This document shows positions 27,735-38,292 of a stretch of 64,000 bases of DNA, piece after piece. This stretch comes from an uncultured Propionibacteriaceae bacterium. Its GTDB lineage: Bacteria > Actinomycetota > Actinomycetes > Propionibacteriales > Propionibacteriaceae. Each line of letters starts with the position of its first letter. Positions within the stretch are counted from its first letter, which is position 1. A program made the position numbers and the translations under genes. Where the stretch lies: positions 1 to 64,000 of the forward strand of contig CAMDZW010000013.1 in the NCBI GenBank assembly GCA_945911015.1. The letters run 5' to 3'. Below the pieces are notes generated by a model. It worked only from the letters and a program-made list of their open reading frames with translations. It ran no database searches and was not told the origin of the DNA.

Positions 27735-29980
27735 CGGTTGTCCTTTCCGGTCGGGAGATGGTGGCTCAGCCGGATCAGCGTCTGAACCTGATCCGGGCTG
27801 AGGGTGTGGTCCTGTTGTGAAGTGATCATGGAACGGTAGGCCGCCAAGTGCTGGCCGGCTTCGTCGAGCTTGTTGACCCGCGTGGTGGCCGCAGCCTTGG
27901 TGAGCAACTGGCGAGCGCTGCGGGCAACGCCCTGCTGTGACGGGGCGCCGAAGTCCTGCAACTCGCTCACCGTCCGGTCGGTCAACGACCCGAAGTCCAC
28001 CAGCTCGATCTCGTAGTGGTGGACTGCCATCGGATCGTAGTCGTCGGAGAACGAACCGTCGGGCCCCACCGACACGGTACGGTCCTCGTCGCGGACAGAC
28101 ACCGAGAGCGCAGCCGGTACGGTGAAGGTTGCGGTCTGCGAATCCCGGGTGTGGTTGACCGTGAGGAGATATCCCTTCCCAGCATGGGATTTGAGAAGGG
28201 TGTTGAGCCAGTCCTCACTCGACAGGGTGGCTTCCGGGGCTGTGTCGATGGACAGCAACACCGGGATCAGACCGTGCACTTCCTCAGCCGTGGTGACGGC
28301 GATGTCCCACGCCTCCTCGACGGAGACGTCGGGCGCTTCCTGCTGCTGCAACCGGCTGAGCATGTAGTAGATCAGCCCACTGGTCCCCTCGCAGATGAAC
28401 TGCCAGGTCATGCTGCGGAATTCCGGTCCGGTGGGGAATCGCCCCACCCGGTTGTAGTGCTCCCACGAGAAGGCCTGAGGTACATGCCAGGCAGGACGGT
28501 TGGCCAGGGCCGCATTCTGTCCTCGGACCACCGTGGTGGGTTCGCCGACATCAGAGGTGTCGTCGTAGATCGGGTAGGAGGCGGCGCCGGACACATCCAG
28601 CATGCGCACATAGGCCCGTTGGTCGTCACGGGGCAGTTCGGCCAGGGCATGTTCCAAGTAGGCCGGATGATGGGGGTCGTGACTGGCGACGGCATCGTAG
28701 TGCACCTTGAGCCGTTCGTGGAGCAACGACTTGGGCTCGTCAGCCATGTACCAGGCCAGCATCGCCGGATGATCACCGAACCTTTCGACCCGGTCCAGGA
28801 TCGCGGGCACCTCATCGGCTTCGGTGACGATCTCTGCCGGCTTGTAGGCGCTGGCCGAGTCGTGGAAGAAGGCCATCAGTGGATAGATGACGTTGACCCC
28901 ATTGGCCTCAGCCAGGTCCAGCGCCGCCTTGGTGGGCGGGGCGTAGGGCAGGATCGTGTCGAACGGGGTGCCATTGATGGTCTCCAAGGCGTCGGCCAGC
29001 CCGCCGTGGTAGAGGCCGATCGGAAAGTAGGGCTCGCCGTCACGGATGAAGCGACCGTGCCGATCGAAATAGGTGGGAGGCGCGCTGGTCAGCTTCTCCA
29101 GACCCCACTCCTCGGCCTCGACGGTCTGCCCGGTCGCCTTGTTGATCAACTCAATGCGCAGGGTGTGCCTGCCGGCGGCGAGCCCGTCCGTCGAATAGCT
29201 GTAGTCGAGGGTCTCGGCAGCCTCAACTGTGGTCTGGTCGACCAGCTCATCGGCTGCGGTGAGCAAGGAAACGGTGACCTGGTGGGCGGACAGGTCCTCG
29301 GTCTCGACCGAGGATCGCAGCTCGATGGTGTCGTGGTCACCGGGAATCACCAGGCCCCGATAGGACGGGGTGTGCAGTTCGGTGTGCAACTGCCGCGGCT
29401 TGATCGCGCGCAGGGTCAGGTCATCGAACCAGGCTGTGCCGGCGTCCACCTCGCTGTAGAGGTACAGCTGGACGGCCAGCTCCTCGGTCCCTTCCGGGGG
29501 CGTGAACAACACCTGCGCCTGCACCCAGTCGTCCGAGCGGACGTCCAGGCTGTACGACCCTTTCAGCCATCCGGTGGCGCTGAAGGCGTCGAGCCCGACC
29601 TTGGCCCCGCGGATCGCCGGTCCCTCGAGGTCGACGGCTCGAACCCAGCACGTCAGTTCGTAGGCGACACCGGCTTCGGCCGGGATGATCATGGTGGCGG
29701 TCACGTAGCTGTCGCCGGCCGAGCGGTCATACCGCAGGCTGCGGTCGCCGGTGTGGGCGACGGTGTCGTCATAGATGGTCGGCCCTTCGAGCCAGTCGGC
29801 CTCATCGGTCTCGAAGGACGTCTGGTAGATGACATCGGTGCCGTCATCGGCCGAGGCCGGCAGAATCTGCCGTTGTCCCAGCAGTGGTGCGCGGGTGAAG
29901 GCCGACTCCGCTGAAACACCTATTCCGGCGGCCGTTCCGGCGGCCACGGAGCCCAGAAGGGCTCTGCGCGAGAGGGTCAT
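27731..29980 (-). CDS. Secreted multidomain glycoside-hydrolase-like protein (N-terminal CBM-like jelly roll plus clan-A-like TIM barrel)
   Basis: ATG at 29980: MTLSRRALLGSVAAGTAAGIGVSAES Tat-like signal; FIRDGEPYFPIGLYHGG, AMLAWYMADEPK (putative acid/base Glu). ATGA overlap with the SBP gene. Confidence 0.7.
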   Translation of the reverse strand: MTLSRRALLGSVAAGTAAGIGVSAESAFTRAPLLGQRQILPASADDGTDVIYQTSFETDEADWLEGPTIYDDTVAHTGDRSLRYDRSAGDSYVTATMIIPAEAGVAYELTCWVRAVDLEGPAIRGAKVGLDAFSATGWLKGSYSLDVRSDDWVQAQVLFTPPEGTEELAVQLYLYSEVDAGTAWFDDLTLRAIKPRQLHTELHTPSYRGLVIPGDHDTIELRSSVETEDLSAHQVTVSLLTAADELVDQTTVEAAETLDYSYSTDGLAAGRHTLRIELINKATGQTVEAEEWGLEKLTSAPPTYFDRHGRFIRDGEPYFPIGLYHGGLADALETINGTPFDTILPYAPPTKAALDLAEANGVNVIYPLMAFFHDSASAYKPAEIVTEADEVPAILDRVERFGDHPAMLAWYMADEPKSLLHERLKVHYDAVASHDPHHPAYLEHALAELPRDDQRAYVRMLDVSGAASYPIYDDTSDVGEPTTVVRGQNAALANRPAWHVPQAFSWEHYNRVGRFPTGPEFRSMTWQFICEGTSGLIYYMLSRLQQQEAPDVSVEEAWDIAVTTAEEVHGLIPVLLSIDTAPEATLSSEDWLNTLLKSHAGKGYLLTVNHTRDSQTATFTVPAALSVSVRDEDRTVSVGPDGSFSDDYDPMAVHHYEIELVDFGSLTDRTVSELQDFGAPSQQGVARSARQLLTKAAATTRVNKLDEAGQHLAAYRSMITSQQDHTLSPDQVQTLIRLSHHLPTGKDNR

Positions 29981-30058
29981 GATGCAACCTTTCCAACCTC
30001 GTTGTTTCTGAAGGTGAAGCCAGCCCAAGAACAGAATCGAACAGGTGATCCATGAGGG

Positions 30059-30088
30059 GCTTCATGAACGAAGCTAGCACAGGGCTTC
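30059..30088. promoter_or_regulatory. Candidate operator with alternating GCTTC/GAAGC half-sites
   Basis: GCTTC-atgaac-GAAGC-tagcacagg-GCTTC upstream of the 29980-25002 operon. Confidence 0.4.
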
Positions 30089-30140
30089 GAGGAAGGTCAA
30101 CGCCCCGGCATACAAACCAACGCACCCTTGACACAAACCA

Positions 30141-30176
30141 AACAGGGCGGCCCGGCCGAAGCCGGACCGCCCTGTT
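30141..30176 (-). terminator. groEL terminator hairpin
   Basis: AACAGGGCGGcCCGGC-cgaa-GCCGGaCCGCCCTGTT, nearly perfect. Confidence 0.8.
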
Positions 30177-30213
30177 CAGTGATTCTGGTGTGCGGTGATG
30201 CTGGTGGCTGGGA

Positions 30214-31950
<1,737 letters not shown>

Positions 31951-31967
31951 TCATCGTGCCCGACTAG

Positions 31968-31992
31968 TGGCACTCTCACCGGGAGAGTGCCA
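31968..31992. promoter_or_regulatory. CIRCE-like element 1 (HrcA operator)
   Basis: TGGCACTC-tcaccggga-GAGTGCCA (N9 spacer). Confidence 0.85.
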
Positions 31993-32000
31993 ATCCATTC

Positions 32001-32027
32001 TTAGCACTCGCCCCAAGAGAGTGCAAA
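32001..32027. promoter_or_regulatory. CIRCE element 2 (HrcA operator)
   Basis: TTAGCACTC-gccccaaga-GAGTGCaaa (N9 spacer). Confidence 0.88.
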
Positions 32028-32118
32028 CGCCTGACCAGTCCACGAACTGGTCTCGACGCCCTGAAACCACCCCAACGCCTCGGTCAGACCGCTCGCGGCG
32101 AACCGCACTGAGAAGCAC

Positions 32119-32151
32119 AACACCCCCGGGACGCAGGTCTCCGGGGGTGTT
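32119..32151 (-). terminator. Hairpin downstream of the DUF3263 gene
   Basis: AACACCCCCGG/CCGGGGGTGTT 11-bp perfect stem. Confidence 0.75.
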
Positions 32152-32175
32152 GGGTCCGTGGCTGTGGTGGGCGAA

Positions 32176-32472
32176 TCAGGCCTCGGCATCGAATCCGAGT
32201 CGACGCGCCGAGCGGGCGCGTTGCCGGGTTTCGCGAAGGCGTCGCAACCGTTTGACCAGCAGCGGATCATGGGCCAGGGACTCCGGCTTGTCGATCAACG
32301 CATTCAGGACCTGGTAGTAGCGGGTCGCCGACATGTCGAAGTTGTCCCGGATCGCCTGCTCCTTGGCCCCAGGGAACTTCCACCACTGGCGCTCGAAGTC
32401 AAGGATCTCGGCATCCCGAGCGGACAGCTGCGTACCAGCGCCGGGGGTCGTCTCCAGATGAGGTGTCGCCAT
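32176..32472 (-). CDS. DUF3263 family protein
   Basis: LSARDAEILDFERQWWKFPGAKEQAIRDNFDMSATRYYQVLNALIDKPESLAHDPLLVKRLRRLRE. Confidence 0.9.
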   Translation of the reverse strand: MATPHLETTPGAGTQLSARDAEILDFERQWWKFPGAKEQAIRDNFDMSATRYYQVLNALIDKPESLAHDPLLVKRLRRLRETRQRARSARRLGFDAEA

Positions 32473-32565
32473 GGGCCGAGTCTAGCGACGAATGACAGGC
32501 GTGTCATTCCACCCTCGCCGGCCCGTCGGAACACAGCTATGATCCTGAGCGACCGAGGAGGAACA

Positions 32566-33726
32566 GTGGAACGTCTGACCGGCCCGATCCAGCACTATGC
32601 CTGGGGGTCAACCTCCGAGATCCCGGCTCTGCTGGGAGTGCCCGCCGACGGCCAGCCCTGGGCCGAGCTCTGGCTCGGTGCACACCCGTCCGCCCCGGCC
32701 CAACTCGCTTCCGGCGGCCTGGATGCCGCCATCACGGCTGATCCCGGCATCGTCGGACAGGACTCGGTCGACCGCTTCGGCCCACGCCTGCCGTACCTGA
32801 TGAAGGTGCTGGCCGCAGCGCAGCCGTTGTCCCTGCAGGCCCACCCGAGCCGTTCCCGGGCCGAGGAAGGATTTGCCGCAGAGGAGGCGGCCGGAGTGCC
32901 GCGCGAGGCGAGCACCCGCAACTACCGCGACGACTGGCCCAAGCCCGAAGTGCTGTGCGCACTGGGTGACTTCGAGGCGCTGTACGGCTTTGCTGACCCC
33001 GAACAGGTGGCCGAGAACTTCGACCGTCTCGCGGTGGCCGGGTTGGCCGATCTGGTGGCGCCACTGCGCGGCGCCAACGGGATCCGTACGGTGTTCACTC
33101 GTCTGTGTCGTCTCACCTCGGCGCGCGAGCTGGTCGCCGATGTCGTGACTGCCGCGGCAGCATCGGCGAGTGAACCTTCCCCGTACGGGAAGTGGTGCGC
33201 GACTGCGGTCGAACTGAATGAGCACCACCGCGGCGATCCGGGTGTGATCGCCGCACTGCTGATGAACCGGATGTCACTGTCCGCTGGCGAGGCGATCTAC
33301 CTGCCGGCCGGAAACCTGCATGCCTACCTGTCCGGGCTCGGCGTGGAGATCATGGCCAATTCCGACAACGTGCTGCGCGGCGGACTGACCGGCAAACATG
33401 TCGACGTGGGCGAGCTGGAGGCCGTCCTCGACTTCTCCCCGGTCGCCCCTGAGGTCATCGGCCATGACGAGGTGGCCCCCGGCCTGTTCTGCTACCGCAC
33501 GCCCGCGCCGGAGTTCCGACTGTGGCGGATTGAGCTGTCGGGGAGCATCGAGCTGCCGGACACCGCATTCGGTCGGGTGGTTTTGGTGAGCGCTGGCGTC
33601 GTGTCAACTGAACCCCTCGAACTGCGCCACGGCGAATCTGCCTGGGCACCGGCTGGCGAGACCGTGACACTGACGGGCGAGGGCCACGTCTTTGTCGGGT
33701 CGCCCGGACTGGACTCGGCCCGCTAG
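32566..33726 (+). CDS. manA: Mannose-6-phosphate isomerase, class I
   Basis: GTG start after gaggagga RBS; LTGPIQHYAWGS, PLSLQAHPSRSRAEEGFAAEE, AIYLPAGNLHAYLSGLGVEIMANSDNVLRGGLTGKHVD. Confidence 0.94.
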   Translation: MERLTGPIQHYAWGSTSEIPALLGVPADGQPWAELWLGAHPSAPAQLASGGLDAAITADPGIVGQDSVDRFGPRLPYLMKVLAAAQPLSLQAHPSRSRAEEGFAAEEAAGVPREASTRNYRDDWPKPEVLCALGDFEALYGFADPEQVAENFDRLAVAGLADLVAPLRGANGIRTVFTRLCRLTSARELVADVVTAAAASASEPSPYGKWCATAVELNEHHRGDPGVIAALLMNRMSLSAGEAIYLPAGNLHAYLSGLGVEIMANSDNVLRGGLTGKHVDVGELEAVLDFSPVAPEVIGHDEVAPGLFCYRTPAPEFRLWRIELSGSIELPDTAFGRVVLVSAGVVSTEPLELRHGESAWAPAGETVTLTGEGHVFVGSPGLDSAR

Positions 33727-33753
33727 ACTCGGCGTGCTGGTCCGCCAGCCACT

Positions 33754-33826
33754 GCCCCTATAGCTCAGTTGGTAGAGCAGCTGTCTTGTAAACAGCAGGT
33801 CGCGGGTTCGAATCCTGTTGGGGGCT
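33754..33826 (+). tRNA. tRNA-Thr (anticodon TGT)
   Basis: Cloverleaf read by eye: GCCCCTA/TGGGGGC acceptor, GCTC/GAGC D stem, GCTGT-cTTGTaa-ACAGC anticodon arm, GCGGG-TTCGAAT-CCTGT T arm. Confidence 0.95.
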
Positions 33827-33861
33827 CGCAGTCCATCTGACAAACAACGCGACGGACCGAG

Positions 33862-33880
33862 TTAGCTTCGCCTAACCTAA
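33862..33880 (+). promoter_or_regulatory. DtxR/IdeR-type iron box
   Basis: TTAGCTTCGCCTAACCTAA, 16/19 to consensus TTAGGTTAGGCTAACCTAA. Confidence 0.8.
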
Positions 33881-34851
33881 TGTCCATGCGGGATTCTGCG
33901 TGCCACCACGCTCCACCTGACCCTTGCCCTGACGTTCCTGATCGGCCTGACTGCTGCATGCAGCCCGAGCGGGGACAGCGAGCCAGTCCCCACGGACAGC
34001 CCTGTTGCCGTCTCCCACATCTTCGGCACGACACAACTCGACAAGGTGCCCACACGGGTGGTCTCCCTCGATGCGCCGTGGACTGACACCCTGTTGGCGC
34101 TCGGCGTCGAACCGGTCGGCTACGCGGTCGACAGCTACTCCCCTGACGGCATGGCATGGCAGGAGTTCGGCCCCGACAGCACATCTTTCGACACCACCGA
34201 GGGACTGCCGTACGAACAGATCGCTGCTCTGGACCCGGATCTGATCGTCGGGTCGTACACGGTCATCGACGAAGCCGTCCATCAGCGACTCAGCGAGATC
34301 GCCCCCACCGTGGCTCGACTCGATGACGCGCAGGTCACCCCATGGCAGGACCTGGTCGCCGCTGGCGGCATTCTGTTGGACCGTGCCGACCAGGCCAGCG
34401 CACTGATCGCTGAGGTGAACGCCGGGATCGATGCGATCCGCGATGAGCTGCCCGGCCTGGCGGGTCGCACCTTCGCCCTGGCCCAGTACATCCCAGGCAC
34501 GGGCTTGATCGCGGTCGCCGACGAGGATGACGGGTCCTCGGTCTTCTTCCAACGCCTCGGCCTGACCATGCTGCCTGCGCTGGCCGAGGAAGGCGAGAAG
34601 ACTGGCCAGGCACGGATCTCCTTCAGCCCGGAGCGATTGGAGCTGCTCCACGCCGACCTGTTGGCCTTTCTGATCAACGGAGCCGATGAGTCAGCACTGG
34701 CCGACATCCCGGGGATTCGACAAGTTGCCGGGAACGGTCGCCATCCTCGACTACGACACGATCGTTGCGCTGACCACGCCGTCAGTACTCTCGGTGCCGT
34801 ACGCCGCGGACAAGCTCAAGCCCTACCTGGCCGAAACAGCCGCCGGCTGAT
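33880..34851 (+). pseudogene. Iron-siderophore ABC transporter substrate-binding lipoprotein gene with two +1 frameshifts
   Basis: Removing one G at 33890-33892 gives MSMRILRATTLHLTLALTFLIGLTAAC (lipobox); removing one G at 34711-34714 gives ...DIPGFDKLPGTVAILDYDTIVALTTPSVLSVPYAADKLKPYLAETAAG*; central part KVPTRVVSLDAPWTDTLLALGVEPVGYA is FecB/FepB-like. Confidence 0.82.
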
Positions 34852-34869
34852 CGGTGCCGCCACGCCGGG

Positions 34870-35154
34870 CTAGTCCTGGCTCGCGTCGATCACGTTTCCG
34901 GCCAGATTGTTCAGTCCGGCGAGCAGTCCGAAGACGATCATCAGCCCACCCGCGACCAATGAGCCTGTGATGACGGCGATGATGAGGCAGGTCAGCGCCA
35001 GACCGGTGTGGACCAGCCCGCGGACCTGGAACCTGCGGACCGGGTTCTCCTTGCGGCCGGCGGACTTGATCAGTCGGACGGCCTGATCTTCATCGATGTC
35101 CCCGTCCCGGTGTGCCTGCTTGATCTCAGCAAGGAGATTCTCGTAGTGCCCCAT
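34870..35154 (-). CDS. Small membrane protein, unknown function
   Basis: 94 aa with two hydrophobic stretches; MGHYENLLAEIKQAHRDGDIDEDQAVRLI. Confidence 0.6.
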   Translation of the reverse strand: MGHYENLLAEIKQAHRDGDIDEDQAVRLIKSAGRKENPVRRFQVRGLVHTGLALTCLIIAVITGSLVAGGLMIVFGLLAGLNNLAGNVIDASQD

Positions 35155-35229
35155 GCTGGGAAACCTAACACGAGCCGCGATGTCCGATTTTGGCTAGTCA
35201 TCGCGTTCCTGCTCTGCAAGGATCATGAG

Positions 35230-36636
35230 GTGCCCGCAACCACGGATCTCGACCACGAGTCCTGCTACCGCGCCGTCCGGAGCCGCGACGTCCGCTTCGA
35301 CGGAGTGTTCTGGACCGCGGTCGCGACCACCGGGATCTACTGTCGTCCCTCCTGCCCGGCCCGGACGCCGGCGCCGGGCAACGTGACCTTCCATGCCACG
35401 GCTGCATCGGCACAACAGGCCGGATTCCGTGCCTGCAAGAGATGCCGTCCGGACGCCACGCCTGGCAGCCCGGACTGGGATGTCACCGCAGACATCGCGG
35501 GCCGTGCGATGCGGATGATCTCCGACGGGGTGGTCGACCGCGAGGGCGTCACCGGGCTGGCCGATCATCTCGGTTACAGCAGTCGACACCTCAATCGACT
35601 GCTCACCACCCAGCTCGGCGCCGGACCGCTTGCCCTGGCCAGAGCACACCGGGCACACACGGCCCGAACCCTCATCGAGACCACGGCGCTGCCGATCAGC
35701 GAGATTGCCTTTGCCAGCGGGTTCGACAGCATCCGTCAGTTCAACACCACGATCCAACAGGTGTACGGGACAGCGCCCACCCAGTTGCGCGGGACCACCA
35801 CCGCCGAGGTTCACGGCCGAATCGGCCTGCGGATCCCGGTGCGCCAGCCCTTCGCCGGTCCCGATCTGCTCACTTTCCTTGCCGCACGGGCGATCCCCGG
35901 CGTCGAGGTGGTCAGTGGCCAGCTCTATCGTCGCACTCTTGCGCTGCCCCATGGGCCCGCGGCGATCCAACTCGACCTGTCCCGCCCCGATCACGTCCCC
36001 GCGGTCTTCGCACTGACCGATCCCCGCGACCTCTCCCCCGCCGTGGAGCGCACTCGCCGCCTGCTCGACGCCGATGCCGATCCGGTCGCGATCGACGACG
36101 CACTGAGCATCGATCCGTTCCTCGCCCCGCTCGTCGCCAGCCGACCCGGACTACGAGTCCCGGGCCAGGTCGACGGGGACGAGATCGCCGTGAGGGCCGT
36201 CCTCGGGCAGCAGGTCTCGGTTGCGGGTGCGCGCACCACCGCGGCCAGGCTGGTCTCCAGGTATGGCGAGGAGTTCCGGCCAGGCTGGCCAGGCCTGACT
36301 CACGTCTTCCCCACCTCAGCCACCCTGTCCGAGTCGGATCCGACCACCTTCGCGATTCCGGCTTCGCGGGCGACAGCTCTGAGTGCCCTGACCCGAGCCC
36401 TGGCCAACAACGACATCCGACTCGATCGCAGCGCCGACCGCACCGAGACCCGAGCCGCGCTGCTCGACATCACCGGCATCGGGCCGTGGACCGCCGACTA
36501 CATTGCCCTGCGCGCCCTGGGTGACCCGGACATCCTGCTCGTGACCGACCTGGTGACGCGACGTTTCCCCGTACGACAAGAGAAGTGGAGTCCGTGGCGT
36601 TCCTATGCCCAGCTCCATCTGTGGACAGGAGCCTGA
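35230..36636 (+). CDS. Ada-type regulator/AlkA DNA-3-methyladenine glycosylase fusion
   Basis: GTG at 35230; Ada Zn motif FDGVFWTAVATTGIYCRPSCPARTP...FRACKRCRPD, AraC HTH, AlkA N domain, HhH-GPD (LLDITGIGPWTADYIALRALGDPD). Confidence 0.9.
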   Translation: MPATTDLDHESCYRAVRSRDVRFDGVFWTAVATTGIYCRPSCPARTPAPGNVTFHATAASAQQAGFRACKRCRPDATPGSPDWDVTADIAGRAMRMISDGVVDREGVTGLADHLGYSSRHLNRLLTTQLGAGPLALARAHRAHTARTLIETTALPISEIAFASGFDSIRQFNTTIQQVYGTAPTQLRGTTTAEVHGRIGLRIPVRQPFAGPDLLTFLAARAIPGVEVVSGQLYRRTLALPHGPAAIQLDLSRPDHVPAVFALTDPRDLSPAVERTRRLLDADADPVAIDDALSIDPFLAPLVASRPGLRVPGQVDGDEIAVRAVLGQQVSVAGARTTAARLVSRYGEEFRPGWPGLTHVFPTSATLSESDPTTFAIPASRATALSALTRALANNDIRLDRSADRTETRAALLDITGIGPWTADYIALRALGDPDILLVTDLVTRRFPVRQEKWSPWRSYAQLHLWTGA

Positions 36637-36637
36637 C

Positions 36638-37105
36638 ATGTGGACCGTGATGGATTCGCCGATCGGCGAGCTACGGCTGAGGGCGGCCGACGGCGCGCTC
36701 ACGGCGATCGAGTTCTCGCCCTTCACCGCCACCGCGGAGAGCCGGGCCGACGACGAACCGGTGCTCGTCCTGGCACGGACGCAGCTCGAGGAGTACTTCG
36801 CCGGCCGTCGCCACAGCTTCGACCTCCCCCTTGCCGCGCAAGGCACAGAGTTCCAGCAGCGCGTGTGGGCGGGCCTGCAGACCATTGGCTGGGGCGAAAC
36901 CGCCTCGTACGGTGACCTCGCCCGAAGACTCGGGCTGACTCCGGCTGCGTCCCGGGCAGTCGGGTTGGCCAATGGACGCAACCCAATCCCCATCGTGGTG
37001 CCCTGCCATCGGGTGATCGGGGCGGACGGGTCCCTGACCGGCTATGCCGGTGGCCTGGACCGCAAGAAGATCCTGCTGGAGTTGGAGAGTTCAGCCCTGT
37101 TCTGA
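36638..37105 (+). CDS. ogt: Methylated-DNA--[protein]-cysteine S-methyltransferase
   Basis: PIVVPCHRVIGADGSLTGYAGGLDRKKILLELE. Confidence 0.95.
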   Translation: MWTVMDSPIGELRLRAADGALTAIEFSPFTATAESRADDEPVLVLARTQLEEYFAGRRHSFDLPLAAQGTEFQQRVWAGLQTIGWGETASYGDLARRLGLTPAASRAVGLANGRNPIPIVVPCHRVIGADGSLTGYAGGLDRKKILLELESSALF

Positions 37106-37855
37106 GTTCTGTTCCTTCTTGCGACTGGAACGGATGTAGCTGGTGACAAAGATGCCAACGATCAAGGCGATGGTGACATACCAGGCGTACTTGTCGTAGG
37201 TGAGCAGGAAGTCGACGACCGGCTTGCCGATGGTCCAGCCGAGGTAGATGTAGAGACCACGGGTCGCGAAGCCCAGAGTGATGTCAAGGATCAGGAACTT
37301 GCGCAGCGGCATCCCGGCGATGCCGAGCGCGCCGTAGACGATCGCCGACGGGAAGGGGATCAGCGGCAGCCAGGAGATGATCATCGCCAGCACCGCATAC
37401 TTCTGGGTGATCTTCTGCGCCCGGGCCGCGTTCTTCTTCGCCAGTGCGCCTCGACCCTGCAACAGATAGTCGATGAGCTTGTCACCCCAGAGCCGCCCGG
37501 CCCACCAGAAGACCCAGTCGAACTTGCACACGCTGATCCCGGCGATGACCAGACCGAGGATCCACAGCCCCGACGGGTCAACGCCGGTGGAGGCGCGGGC
37601 GCCGATGTTGGTGGCCGAGATCGCACCGCCGTTGATGGCCGCCGAGATGTACGGGTTGGCCGCCACGATCAGCGAGCGGACCGGCAGCAGCGCCAGACTG
37701 TAGACGCCCATGGCCGCGATCATGATCATGCAGCCGATGTCGGCGCGCGACGGTTTGCCCTCCCAGGGGAATGACGGATGGTCCCACCAGGGCCGCTCCT
37801 CGGTCGTGGCAGTGGTGGCCTCGCTCTTCGCGGCCTCGGGCTCGTCGGTGGTCAC
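37091..37855 (-). CDS. DedA/VTT (SNARE-associated-like) family membrane protein
   Basis: 254 aa polytopic; PFPSAIVYGALGIAGMPLRKFLILDITLGFATRGLYIYLGW. Confidence 0.7.
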   Translation of the reverse strand: MTTDEPEAAKSEATTATTEERPWWDHPSFPWEGKPSRADIGCMIMIAAMGVYSLALLPVRSLIVAANPYISAAINGGAISATNIGARASTGVDPSGLWILGLVIAGISVCKFDWVFWWAGRLWGDKLIDYLLQGRGALAKKNAARAQKITQKYAVLAMIISWLPLIPFPSAIVYGALGIAGMPLRKFLILDITLGFATRGLYIYLGWTIGKPVVDFLLTYDKYAWYVTIALIVGIFVTSYIRSSRKKEQNSEQG

Positions 37856-37873
37856 CGGGAGAGCCTACGTGAC

Positions 37874-38203
37874 TCAGTCGACCTGCAGTTCGCCCATGGG
37901 ACCCCAGCCGTCCCCGTCAACCTGGTGGGACACGATCTGCGGGGTCGCGGCCAGGTACTGGGGGAACTCCTTCTGCATGGCGGCGAAGTGGTCGGAGTTG
38001 ACGTGCGGTCCGGCCCCCTCGTCGGTGAAGGCCTCGATCAGGACGTACGTGTTCGGCTCCAGCACACTGCGCGACCACTCGAACCACAAGTTGCCGGGCT
38101 CGGCCAAGGTCGCCTCGGTGAAGGGTCGTGAGATCTCGGGCCACTGGTCGGCGTACTCGGCCTTGATCGGGAACTTCACGTTGATCAGGATCATGCCGGC
38201 CAT
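37874..38203 (-). CDS. ABM-family putative quinol monooxygenase
   Basis: [70 protein letters not shown]. Confidence 0.85.
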   Translation of the reverse strand: MAGMILINVKFPIKAEYADQWPEISRPFTEATLAEPGNLWFEWSRSVLEPNTYVLIEAFTDEGAGPHVNSDHFAAMQKEFPQYLAATPQIVSHQVDGDGWGPMGELQVD

Positions 38204-38292
38204 TGTTCCACCCCGTGTCGCTCCATCCTGGTGTGCACATTTGGGACAGCCTTTTGCCCGATCACTGGCTTTCCGAAATCTGCGGAGGCACA

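Noticed and set aside
28016-29914. 632-aa plus-strand ORF
   Set aside because: Antisense to the glycosidase-like gene; the sense strand has signal peptide and domains.
33754-34851. tRNA-Thr as an attachment site for an element
   Set aside because: No duplicated tRNA 3' end and no integrase was found in the flanking sequence.
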